From an uncultured Flavobacteriales bacterium (GTDB lineage: Bacteria; Bacteroidota; Bacteroidia; Flavobacteriales_G; Salibacteraceae): 64,000 nt of DNA. The stretch lies in the NCBI GenBank assembly GCA_937121175.1, contig CAKZKD010000002.1:124001-188000 (forward strand), in the 5' to 3' direction. Position 1 is the stretch's first letter. The number at the start of each line of letters is the position of its first letter. Under the pieces are notes generated by a model that saw only the letters and a program-made list of their open reading frames with translations, was not told the origin of the DNA and searched no databases. The position numbers were made by a program, and so were the translations under genes. Below, piece by piece: positions 8,087 through 16,162 of this stretch.

Positions 8087-11000
8087 ATGATAAAAAGGGG
8101 AATCGCTGTTTTTGCAGCACTAGTTTTAGTTGCCTTAGGCAGCGCACAAAAAAATTCTACAACCGAACCAACTTGGATGGAAAGCATGCAGAATCCTGCC
8201 GCTAACTTTTATGAAACTCAACGATTATTCTACGATTATTGGTCGGATAAAACACCCGGTAAGGGCGACGGTTACAAGCCATTTAAGCGCTGGGAGTGGT
8301 TTTACGAACTGGAAGTAGATGAAGATGGAAACCTTCCGGATTACAATGGAATTCAACAATCGGTGCGTGCGTTTAGAAGAAATTCGTTATCAAAGGATGC
8401 TGGAACGGCTTCCGATTCACTTTGGACCATAATTGGCCCTGTTCAAAAACCTGTGGCTAGCTCAGGGCAGCCTAATGGTATGGGTCGAGTAAACGCAATC
8501 GGTGTGCACCCAACAAATGATTCCATAATTTTTGCTGGTACACCAAACGGTGGAATTTGGCGGTCATACGATTTTGGGCAAACATGGAAAAGCAACACAG
8601 ACACGCTTGCTACTATGCAAATTTCAAGTATAGTTTTTGACCCGTTGAACCCACAAATAGTATATGCTGGAACGGGTGACCGAGACGTAACCTCAAGAAC
8701 GCAACGAGGTGTTATTAAATCTACAGATGGTGGTATAAGCTGGACAATTTCTAACGCTGGAATGGGAAATGTGGTCGTAGGTAAAATGATAATCGACCCA
8801 AAACATCCAGATACACTGCTAGCTGCAACCAGTGGAGGTATATACAAATCAACCAACGGTGCTATTTCGTGGTCCCGAAAAGGTACTGGAAATAATGTAA
8901 AAGACATCGAAGCCTGCCCTGTTGATTTTACACGACTTTACGCAACTGGTGGCGGTACCATGTATTACTCTCACGACAATGGAGAAACCTGGACACGTTC
9001 AACTGGATACGGCTCTGGAAGCAGAGGAGCTATTGCAGTTAGTGCAAATCGACCCAATTATGTTTATTTTATTCAAACCTCGAATCGGGTTTTCACTGGA
9101 CTTTATCGTTCTACCAATTATGGAGTAACATTTAGCACACAATCTACCACGCCTAACATAATGGACTATGACATTAATGGTAACGGAACTGGCGGACAGG
9201 CATGGTATAATTTAGACATATCGGCTAATCCAAATAACGCTGAAGAAATTTTAGTTGGTGGAGTGAATATTTTTAAATCCACCAATGGGGGCGTTTCTTG
9301 GAGTAATGCTGCACATTGGCTTGGGGCGGTTCATGCAGACCAACATGTGTTTGAGTTTACTGCATCCGGAAATTATATGATTGTAGGTAACGACGGTGGT
9401 GTGTATTACACCGAAAACGTTGGAAGAACATGGATTAATATTTCTGATGGTTTACCCATATCAGAAATCTACAAAATAGGCCAAAACAAATTCAACGAAG
9501 AAGAGGTAATCTGTGGTTACCAGGACAACGGAACGGCAATTTACAGAGGAAACAATAGCTGGACAACAGAAATTGGCGGAGACGGTATGGAGTGCGCATT
9601 CGACCCTGTAAATTCCAACTATGTCTATGGAGAACTATACTACGGAGCTATTCGACGGAGTACTAACCGAGGAAGTAGTTTTAGAAGTATCACAGGTAGC
9701 ATTTCGGAGCAAGGAGCTTGGGTTTCACCATTTGTTTTAGGAGAAGCCGACCCGAGAATAATGTATGCTGGTTATGTAAACGTTTATCGAACAAACAATG
9801 TACAGCAATCAAATGTGCAGTGGCAAAACATTACCCCAACAATAGCTGCGGGAACCGGAACTACGTTTAGAGTAATAGAAAACAGTCCCGCTGACCCTAA
9901 TATACTTTACATCGTAAGATCTGATAATCGCTTTTATCGATCCGATAATTGCACGGCGGGCTCTCCTACCTGGGTTGATATTACAAGTAACCAGCCCATT
10001 AGCGGAACCACCTCTGATGTTGAAGCGCATCCACTTGACCCAAACATTGTATATATAACCAAAGGAAGTAAGGTGTTTGTTTCAACGGATAAAGGGCTGA
10101 ATTGGACTGACATTTCACAAAACCTGCCCAGCTCAACTAAAAGAACTATTGTTTACGACGAATACAGTCAAGGTGGGCTGTATGTTGGCGGAACTCCAGG
10201 AGTATATTACATCGACTCAAACCTCACCAACTGGGTAGATTATTCTCAAACCTTACCCGGCGATGTTTCGGTAACCGAACTCGAAATTGCCTATAACCGT
10301 AACTTTCCTGCCCAATCGAAACTAAGAGCAGCTACGTATGGTCGTGGGCTTTGGTCGGCGCCTTTGTTCGATGTTGATGGTCGATTTACGTCTTTAGAGT
10401 TAACTGGTGATTCAGGTGCATTTTGTATAGGGGACACCCTATTATTAAGCGCAAAATCATCTAAAAATGCGGCCGATTATTTATGGAATATTCACCCTAA
10501 TTCGTATCAATTGGTTAACGGAAGCGCACTAAACGACCCAGAAATTGAGTTGGTTTTGTTAACGGATGCTTTTTATTCTGTGGATTTAACGGTTTCTAAT
10601 TTCTTTAACCGCGATTCGGTGATTAAAAGAGATTATTTGTACGCTGGCGTCAGTACTGTAGCGAGTTGTAATACTACAACAGGCTCCACTTCGATAAACG
10701 GTAGTGGTGTTTTTGAAGTTTCAGCGAATAGCCAAACCTTTAACTCAAACGGATTTGACGGCACCAATAGCACTTTGAATGCTTCATGTGAGGGTGTTTT
10801 TATTTTGAACCCGGACAGTACTTATCCCATTTCAATAAAAACAGGCGCTTTGGTGGCTGAACACATTCAAGTTTATATCGACTATAACGATAATGGTTCT
10901 TTTAGCGATCCTGGAGAGTTAGTACATACAGGTTCGGCTAATACTCAATTGCACAACTTTTCTTACACAGCTCCAAGCACACCGATATTAAATGAAAAGC

Positions 11001-12346
11001 TTTTAATGCGTGTAATTAGTGACCGACAATTAATTACCGGTTCTTGTGGAGTTTTGTCGCACGGAAACAGTATCGATTATGGAGTTGTTTTTGACCAGCC
11101 TGAAGTATTTGTTTCGTCGAATACATCATTGCTTTGCCCTAACGAAGAGGTTGAATTTAGTTATACCAACAAGGGCCGTGTTTCTTCGGTTAAATGGGAC
11201 TTTAGGGCAGGTGCAAACCCACAGTATAGCACGAATTTCAATGCTGCATCCACTAGCTATTTGTGGGGTGGCCAAAAAATAATATCACTTACCGTGAACG
11301 ACAATTTTGTTTTTTACGACACCGTTCAGGTCCGTTTTTCACCGTATGCAAACTTGGTTGTAGATTCCGCAAATAGTGACCTGTGTGAGGGTGGAAATGC
11401 GATAATTCGACTTATTGACAGCTCTGGCGCTACCAACCCAACTTACCAGTGGTTTCAGAATGACCAGCCCTTTTCGGCTCAGGGTGATACGTTGTATAAT
11501 CAACGATTATTTAATCGATTTATAACCATTGATTATAAAGCAGTTGTAAGTGATTCATTTTGTGTTGATACCTCAGAGGTTATTACCGTTGGGGCGATTG
11601 AAAAACCTGTACCCTTAATGAGCCTTTTTAACCCTCAACAATGTGAAGATGAAAACACCTTTTTGTTTGAAGATAAAACCACTATGTACACCTCAAATTT
11701 CAATCGTTTTTGGACGTTAAGCGATGGCACTTCATCTAGCAACCCTACACTAAACCACCAGTTTGCCGATACGGGATTCTACACTGTGAATCTAGAAATT
11801 GTTGCAGATAACGGGTGCCGTGCAACTGTGGCTTCTAGCTTGCGTATTCACCCGAATCCAAATTCTAGTTTCAGCTCAGCCATAAATGGGGTTGATGTTT
11901 CGTTTACTCCTCAAGACACTAATTGGGCTATATACAGTTGGGATTTTGGTGATGGTAATCAGTCCACAGATAAGTTTCCAATTCATACTTACGCACCCGA
12001 CCAGCAATATAACGTTGAACTAAAGGTGGAAAGTCAAGAAAATTGTTCAACCACATCACAATCTGAGATTGGTATTGAAAAGGAACTTTCTACTCACGAG
12101 CTCTCAAAAGCTGGCTCGGTTAACGTTTTTCCAAATCCATCAGACGGAAATTTCAACCTTGCATTTCCAGAAACAGGTGTCCATTTTGTAACCTTGTTTA
12201 ATGCTATGGGAGCAGAAATAATGCACGAGACCGTTCATGTTTCTGGCACCGAAACGTATAGTTTTCAAATAGTTGCATCAGGCATGTATGTGTTGAACGT
12301 TCAAGGGCCTTCTGGACGAACCATACGTCAAATTGTAGTAGAGTAA
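8087..12346 (+). CDS. Secreted sortilin-type beta-propeller/GEVED/PKD protein with T9SS type A sorting domain
   Basis: A 1419-residue exported protein. The signal peptide (about 1-21, ending near SAQ) is followed by sortilin/BNR-like propeller repeats (about 110-760), visible as recurring STDGGISW, SHDNGETW and STNGGVSW blades. Then come a GEVED domain (about 855-1000, with YIDYNDNGSFSDPGE), a PKD-like domain near 1035, an Ig-like domain (about 1090-1165) and two more PKD domains (near 1206 and 1284, the latter with SWDFGDGN). The C-terminal sorting domain (about 1340-1419) has VNVFPNPSDGNFNL and GMYVLNVQ, typical of type A T9SS signals. It should be exported by T9SS and attached to or released from the cell surface. 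Adhesion, glycan binding or enzyme activity are all possible; no catalytic site was recognised. Confidence 0.9.
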   Translation: MIKRGIAVFAALVLVALGSAQKNSTTEPTWMESMQNPAANFYETQRLFYDYWSDKTPGKGDGYKPFKRWEWFYELEVDEDGNLPDYNGIQQSVRAFRRNSLSKDAGTASDSLWTIIGPVQKPVASSGQPNGMGRVNAIGVHPTNDSIIFAGTPNGGIWRSYDFGQTWKSNTDTLATMQISSIVFDPLNPQIVYAGTGDRDVTSRTQRGVIKSTDGGISWTISNAGMGNVVVGKMIIDPKHPDTLLAATSGGIYKSTNGAISWSRKGTGNNVKDIEACPVDFTRLYATGGGTMYYSHDNGETWTRSTGYGSGSRGAIAVSANRPNYVYFIQTSNRVFTGLYRSTNYGVTFSTQSTTPNIMDYDINGNGTGGQAWYNLDISANPNNAEEILVGGVNIFKSTNGGVSWSNAAHWLGAVHADQHVFEFTASGNYMIVGNDGGVYYTENVGRTWINISDGLPISEIYKIGQNKFNEEEVICGYQDNGTAIYRGNNSWTTEIGGDGMECAFDPVNSNYVYGELYYGAIRRSTNRGSSFRSITGSISEQGAWVSPFVLGEADPRIMYAGYVNVYRTNNVQQSNVQWQNITPTIAAGTGTTFRVIENSPADPNILYIVRSDNRFYRSDNCTAGSPTWVDITSNQPISGTTSDVEAHPLDPNIVYITKGSKVFVSTDKGLNWTDISQNLPSSTKRTIVYDEYSQGGLYVGGTPGVYYIDSNLTNWVDYSQTLPGDVSVTELEIAYNRNFPAQSKLRAATYGRGLWSAPLFDVDGRFTSLELTGDSGAFCIGDTLLLSAKSSKNAADYLWNIHPNSYQLVNGSALNDPEIELVLLTDAFYSVDLTVSNFFNRDSVIKRDYLYAGVSTVASCNTTTGSTSINGSGVFEVSANSQTFNSNGFDGTNSTLNASCEGVFILNPDSTYPISIKTGALVAEHIQVYIDYNDNGSFSDPGELVHTGSANTQLHNFSYTAPSTPILNEKLLMRVISDRQLITGSCGVLSHGNSIDYGVVFDQPEVFVSSNTSLLCPNEEVEFSYTNKGRVSSVKWDFRAGANPQYSTNFNAASTSYLWGGQKIISLTVNDNFVFYDTVQVRFSPYANLVVDSANSDLCEGGNAIIRLIDSSGATNPTYQWFQNDQPFSAQGDTLYNQRLFNRFITIDYKAVVSDSFCVDTSEVITVGAIEKPVPLMSLFNPQQCEDENTFLFEDKTTMYTSNFNRFWTLSDGTSSSNPTLNHQFADTGFYTVNLEIVADNGCRATVASSLRIHPNPNSSFSSAINGVDVSFTPQDTNWAIYSWDFGDGNQSTDKFPIHTYAPDQQYNVELKVESQENCSTTSQSEIGIEKELSTHELSKAGSVNVFPNPSDGNFNLAFPETGVHFVTLFNAMGAEIMHETVHVSGTETYSFQIVASGMYVLNVQGPSGRTIRQIVVE

Positions 12347-12400
12347 AAAATTCAATTTTCAGTCTGTAAAAATTGCAATCGTTCTATTATTGCATTCAAT

Positions 12401-12414
12401 ATTGATACATCAAT
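12401..12414. promoter_or_regulatory. Palindromic operator candidate overlapping the marR start codon
   Basis: ATTGAT-AC-ATCAAT is a perfect 6-2-6 palindrome whose last two bases are the first two bases of the ATG at 12413. MarR-family proteins bind short palindromes of this size, usually at their own promoter, so this is a plausible autoregulatory site (inference). Confidence 0.5.
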
Positions 12415-12847
12415 GAACGAAGAAAAGCTAGACTCTATAATCTATTTTTTGATGGATAAAACAGTGCGTATTTCAAAGAAATATTCACTAAAACGCCTTA
12501 AAGAAGAAGGGTTTGATATTACCATTGACCAGTGGGTAATTTTACTGCGAATTCACGAAGAAGAGCAGCAAACCCAAGTAGAACTGGCAAAGGCTGTGTT
12601 TAAAGATACCGCCAGTATTACACGTATTTTAGACTTACTGCACGATAAAAAACTCGTGCGTCGAATTCCGAATGAAAACGATAGAAGAAAAAGTTCACTC
12701 ACGCTAACTTCAAAAGGAAATTCTTATGTGAATCATGCTAAAAAAGTGGTGTTCAGTATTCGCGAAGAAGGAATAAAAGGCATTGACCCAAAAGATATTG
12801 AAACGGCTAACCGAGTGTTAAGGAAAATGGCTGAAAATATGGGTTAA
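12413..12847 (+). CDS. MarR-family transcriptional regulator
   Basis: A 144-residue winged-helix regulator. The region ITIDQWVILLRIHEEE starts the MarR fold, QTQVELAKAV and DTASITRILDLLHDK form the recognition helix-turn-helix, and RRIPNENDRRKSSLTLT is the wing with the conserved DRR signature. Family members act as dimers, usually repress their own operon and respond to phenolic, oxidant or electrophile ligands. It is first in a five-gene run and ends one base before the AraC start (TAA-A-ATG), so the two regulators are cotranscribed. A 14-bp palindrome covers its start codon. The ligand is unknown. Confidence 0.9.
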   Translation: MNEEKLDSIIYFLMDKTVRISKKYSLKRLKEEGFDITIDQWVILLRIHEEEQQTQVELAKAVFKDTASITRILDLLHDKKLVRRIPNENDRRKSSLTLTSKGNSYVNHAKKVVFSIREEGIKGIDPKDIETANRVLRKMAENMG

Positions 12848-12848
12848 A

Positions 12849-13607
12849 ATGAGGGCGCAAACAACATATACTGAACTCTTACCTTCAACAGATTTAGCCG
12901 AGTTAATAGATTCTTTTTGGAAACACGAAAATCTATCAGAGCACCAAGAAGAAACTATCATTTTCCCTGACAGCTTTGCCAAGTTAATTATTGTGGTTAT
13001 TAATGGTAAAATTCAGCGCTACTTTTTCACTGGAGTTTGGACAGAACAAAAGGCATTTATGGTACCGCCACGCAGTATGGTTTTTGGTTGTAGGCTTAAG
13101 GTTTTAGCGCCTGAATTTTTATTTAACCAGTCTTTTTCCCAAATTAAGGATGCCATAAAACCTGTGGAATTAGGTTTTTTGAAAGTACAACGGCTAGATT
13201 TGTCAAACTTTGAAACATTAGTAAATCAGTGGCAACACGAACTTAGGTTACAAAGAATAAATAAAGAAATCGGTTCCAACAAACTGCGCCTTTCACAATT
13301 GTTATATACTGCGAAAGGAGCTTTATCTGCAACAGAAGTTTCCGAGCAAATTTATTGGTCGAATAGACAAATTAACAGATACTTAAATAAATGGCTCGGA
13401 CTCTCGCTAAAAAAGTATTTGAATATTCAAAAGTGTTATCAATCTTATATGCATATTAGAAATGGAGAGTTACAACCGAAAGAAGATTACTTTGACCAAG
13501 CCCATTTTATCAAGGAGGTAAAAAAACACACTGGAGAGACTCCAACTGAGTTGTTTAAAGAACAAAATGACCGATTTATACAATTAAAAAATATAAAGGA
13601 GAAATAG
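12849..13607 (+). CDS. AraC-family transcriptional regulator (DUF6597-like N-terminal domain)
   Basis: A 252-residue regulator. Residues about 1-120 resemble the N-terminal sensor of the DUF6597 type found in many Bacteroidota AraC proteins (ETIIFPDSFAKLIIVV, then PRSMVFGCRL). Residues about 150-240 form the double helix-turn-helix (SATEVSEQIYWSNRQINRYL, then GLSLKKYLNIQKC). It is translated directly after the MarR gene with a 1-bp gap. Its TAG stop lies inside an inverted repeat and a -7 box that precede the next gene, so it may control the downstream three genes from an internal promoter (inference). The second HTH is slightly divergent (QAHFIKEVKKHTGETPTELFK) but recognisable. Confidence 0.87.
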   Translation: MRAQTTYTELLPSTDLAELIDSFWKHENLSEHQEETIIFPDSFAKLIIVVINGKIQRYFFTGVWTEQKAFMVPPRSMVFGCRLKVLAPEFLFNQSFSQIKDAIKPVELGFLKVQRLDLSNFETLVNQWQHELRLQRINKEIGSNKLRLSQLLYTAKGALSATEVSEQIYWSNRQINRYLNKWLGLSLKKYLNIQKCYQSYMHIRNGELQPKEDYFDQAHFIKEVKKHTGETPTELFKEQNDRFIQLKNIKEK

Positions 13608-13628
13608 GTTTGCAAAAAATCTATTTCT
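13600..13628 (+). promoter_or_regulatory. Inverted repeat with embedded -7 box before the YCII lipoprotein gene
   Basis: AGAAATAG (13600-13607) and CTATTTCT (13621-13628) are perfect 8-bp inverted repeats 13 nt apart, ending directly at the ATG (13629). TAGGTTTG at 13605-13612 matches TAnnTTTG. It could be an operator for the upstream regulators or an RNA hairpin that hides the start region. Confidence 0.42.
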
Positions 13629-14375
13629 ATGAAAAATTTATATCTACTTGCGGCTTCAGGTCTAGTTTTAGCTTCTTGTGAACAAGAAGCTCCTACAAAC
13701 TTAGAAACTGATTCGAAAACAGAAGTTGTTTCGAATCAAGTATCACAACAGATCACAACTAATTATGCGGTTATATGGTCATGGAAAACTGATGACGCCC
13801 AATTGGTTGAAGAAAACTTACCTAACATTTCAAGCGAACTCACCAAAATGTGGAAGAATAATGTTGTTGAAAATGCATATTTCAACACAGGCGATAACGA
13901 TAAAGTTGGCGATTTTCCGAACGTTGCGTTCTTTTTAAAAGCCACCTCAACAGCAAACGCAAAAAGTATTTTAAACGAACTGATTGTAGTAGAAAAGAAC
14001 ATCGCTACTTACGATGTTTACCCTGTGGGTGATCTTTGGCTTGGGAAAAAAGAAGGTGTCAACTATACGCTACCTGGTTCAAAAACATTTGTAACAGTAT
14101 GGTCCACCCTTGCAAAAAAGCCCACCGATGAATTGGTTTTAGCACAAAACGACAGTATTATGGAACTCTGGAATTCAGGAAAAATTGAGAATGTTTACTT
14201 CGACATTAAAGGAACCCAAAACTCAAATTCAGTAACTGATTTCGTATTCTTTATCAATGCAAAATCGGAAAATGAAGCAAGAAACTTATGTAATGCACTA
14301 CCTTTTACCAAAGAAGGGGTAGCTAGTTATGCTTTGTTCCCTTCAGGCGTTTTTTGGATGGGAAAAAATCAGTAA
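13629..14375 (+). CDS. Lipoprotein with two tandem YCII-like domains
   Basis: A 248-residue lipoprotein with signal peptide and lipobox LASC (Cys17). After a linker it holds two similar halves (about 44-140 and 152-247). They share the order YAVIWSW / FVTVWST, a helix, VENAYFNTGD / IENVYFDIKG, VAFFLKATS / FVFFINAKS, a helix, and end alike with YPVGDLWLGK / FPSGVFWMGK. This is a dimeric alpha/beta-barrel (ferredoxin-like) fold in tandem, like YCII or muconolactone-isomerase-type proteins, so one chain could form a pseudo-dimer. Such domains bind or turn over small aromatic compounds or reactive metabolites. A lipid-anchored version would act in the periplasm. The neighbours (flavocytochrome, DUF1772) support a redox or detoxification role; the substrate is unknown. 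Confidence 0.78.
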   Translation: MKNLYLLAASGLVLASCEQEAPTNLETDSKTEVVSNQVSQQITTNYAVIWSWKTDDAQLVEENLPNISSELTKMWKNNVVENAYFNTGDNDKVGDFPNVAFFLKATSTANAKSILNELIVVEKNIATYDVYPVGDLWLGKKEGVNYTLPGSKTFVTVWSTLAKKPTDELVLAQNDSIMELWNSGKIENVYFDIKGTQNSNSVTDFVFFINAKSENEARNLCNALPFTKEGVASYALFPSGVFWMGKNQ

Positions 14376-14393
14376 TCTAAAAACTCGCTTACT

Positions 14394-15695
14394 ATGAAAA
14401 TGCTAAAAGAGGAAATCTATTTTCCCATTATTGTTGCCATCCATTTTGTTTTTTGGGCCATCGATTTGTCAATGTACAATGGTGGTTTTATAGAGGTTTC
14501 TTCTGACACTTTATTATTTGGAGAATTAACCAATATAAAGGGCTTAAATATTCACAGAATATTAGGTGAAGTGTTTTCTTCATGGGTAGTTACTGTGTTT
14601 GCCTTCAACTTTTTAATGGCAACACGGGCAAAATGGGTAGAGAAACTCTTCGGAGGATTGGACAAAATGTACTTGATACATCGGCGCTCAGGGATTATAG
14701 CGGTGACTTTGCTCCTGGCTCATTTTGTTGTTGTTCCAAGAGATTTAACCGCTTTCTCACCAGGTAAACCACTCGGTTTTTATGCTTTGATATTGATTCT
14801 AATTGGAGTTATCCTATCGGCAGCTCCTATTTTTAAGAAAAAAATACCCTACCATAAATGGATAAACATACACAAGTTAATGGGCTTGTTTTATGTAATG
14901 GGTGTAATACACGGTGGTATGGTAAATAGCTTGATAAAGGAGCTACCAATTACCCGAATATATGTGTTTGGGATGGCTTTTATCGGAATAGCTGCTTGGG
15001 TTTATCGCGCTTTTCTATTCAATTTATTTAATAAAAAGCTACATTATAAAATCTCTGGAATTAGCAACCTCGGTTTTGGGATGACGGAAGTAGAGTTGGA
15101 ACCAAAAAGCAAAGCACTAAACTTTCTGGCCGGCCAATTTGCATTCTTCAATTTCCCTTCTATAAGTAAAAAAGAGCAGCATCCATTTACAATTAGCAGC
15201 CACCCCCATCAGGACAAACTACGAATTACAGTAAAATCATTAGGTGACTACACCAAGGATTTAGATTCAAAGATTGCTCTTGGTGACGAATGTTTTGTTG
15301 AAGGCCCTTATGGACATTTTTCTTCCAGCTACATTAAAGAAAAAGAACAAGTTTGGATTGCTGGTGGAATAGGGGTGACGCCTTTTCTTTCCTTGGCAAA
15401 GGATACATATACCAACAAGGTACAATTATATTGGTGCGTTAAAACCAAGGAAGAGGCTGTTTATGTTCAGGAATTAGAAAAGGTAGCCGCTGAAAACCTC
15501 AATTTTACTTTTACGGTTTGGGCATCAGATGAAATGGGCTATTTAACCATTGAAAAATTAAACCTGACTAATCACAAAGAGAAAGGCTATCTAATTTGTG
15601 GACCCTCACCTCTTAAAGAGGCTTTATCAAAACAATTAAAAGGTAAAGGGGTTTCCGAGGGTAACATTTATGACGAAGAGTTTGCGTTTAGGTAA
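14394..15695 (+). CDS. Ferric reductase-like transmembrane flavocytochrome
   Basis: A 433-residue membrane oxidoreductase. The N-terminal half (about 1-215) has six or more helices of the ferric-reductase/NOX type with histidines suited to bind haem (IHRRSG, LLAHFVVVP, IHKLMG, VIHGGM). The C-terminal half is an FNR-type module: FAD-binding HPFTISSHP (about 262) and GPYGHFSS, NAD(P)-binding AGGIGVTPF (about 322) and a closing CGPSP near residue 402. Electrons should pass from NAD(P)H via FAD and haem across the inner membrane to an acceptor such as ferric iron, oxygen or a quinone. It starts 18 bp after the YCII lipoprotein gene and ends 11 bp before the DUF1772 gene, so they form one operon. 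Confidence 0.88.
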   Translation: MKMLKEEIYFPIIVAIHFVFWAIDLSMYNGGFIEVSSDTLLFGELTNIKGLNIHRILGEVFSSWVVTVFAFNFLMATRAKWVEKLFGGLDKMYLIHRRSGIIAVTLLLAHFVVVPRDLTAFSPGKPLGFYALILILIGVILSAAPIFKKKIPYHKWINIHKLMGLFYVMGVIHGGMVNSLIKELPITRIYVFGMAFIGIAAWVYRAFLFNLFNKKLHYKISGISNLGFGMTEVELEPKSKALNFLAGQFAFFNFPSISKKEQHPFTISSHPHQDKLRITVKSLGDYTKDLDSKIALGDECFVEGPYGHFSSSYIKEKEQVWIAGGIGVTPFLSLAKDTYTNKVQLYWCVKTKEEAVYVQELEKVAAENLNFTFTVWASDEMGYLTIEKLNLTNHKEKGYLICGPSPLKEALSKQLKGKGVSEGNIYDEEFAFR

Positions 15696-15706
15696 AAACA
15701 AAAACA

Positions 15707-16144
15707 ATGGAGATTATTACAGTAATTATACTATTCTTGATGGGCGCCCAATTTGGAGTTGCGTTAACCTCCTCAATTATTGTTCACCCCATAATTGTTC
15801 ATGCAACACGAAAAACAGCTATAGAAATATTCAAACCGTTCTTTGACAAAACACATAAAGCAGTCCTTTACCTTTCGATAGCCGTTTCTATTTTGGCACT
15901 CGTTTTCTCCTACTTATCAGGAAACTGGTGGTGGTTTGGGATTACACTGATTATGCACCTAAACGGCCCATATACAATCTTCTTCATGATGCCATTAAAC
16001 AACCGATTAATGGCTGCTGATGTTGACCCAAATTCTGACCAGGTAGCAACGGATATTCAACAATGGGGTAAATTGCATTCAATTCGTACTATTCTGAATG
16101 GTTTAGTTTTTATTTCATTAATTGTAATTTTTGTAAATAAATAA
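15707..16144 (+). CDS. DUF1772-type membrane protein (anthrone oxygenase-like)
   Basis: A 145-residue integral membrane protein with four helices (about 4-25, 50-72, 78-98, 120-142). The conserved HPIIVHAT near residue 27 and the NGPYTIFFMMPLNNRL segment at about 87-102 are typical of the DUF1772 family, which includes fungal anthrone oxygenases that hydroxylate aromatic polyketides. In bacteria the family is mostly uncharacterised and often lies beside stress regulators. As last gene of the MarR-AraC-lipoprotein-flavocytochrome unit it may act with them on an aromatic or quinone compound (inference). It ends 18 bp before the convergent AsmA-like gene. Confidence 0.75.
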   Translation: MEIITVIILFLMGAQFGVALTSSIIVHPIIVHATRKTAIEIFKPFFDKTHKAVLYLSIAVSILALVFSYLSGNWWWFGITLIMHLNGPYTIFFMMPLNNRLMAADVDPNSDQVATDIQQWGKLHSIRTILNGLVFISLIVIFVNK

Positions 16145-16162
16145 AATTTCTCTCAAAAGCAT

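Noticed and set aside
8443-8907. 154-codon minus-strand frame inside the T9SS propeller gene
   Set aside because: Antisense shadow of repeated propeller blades.
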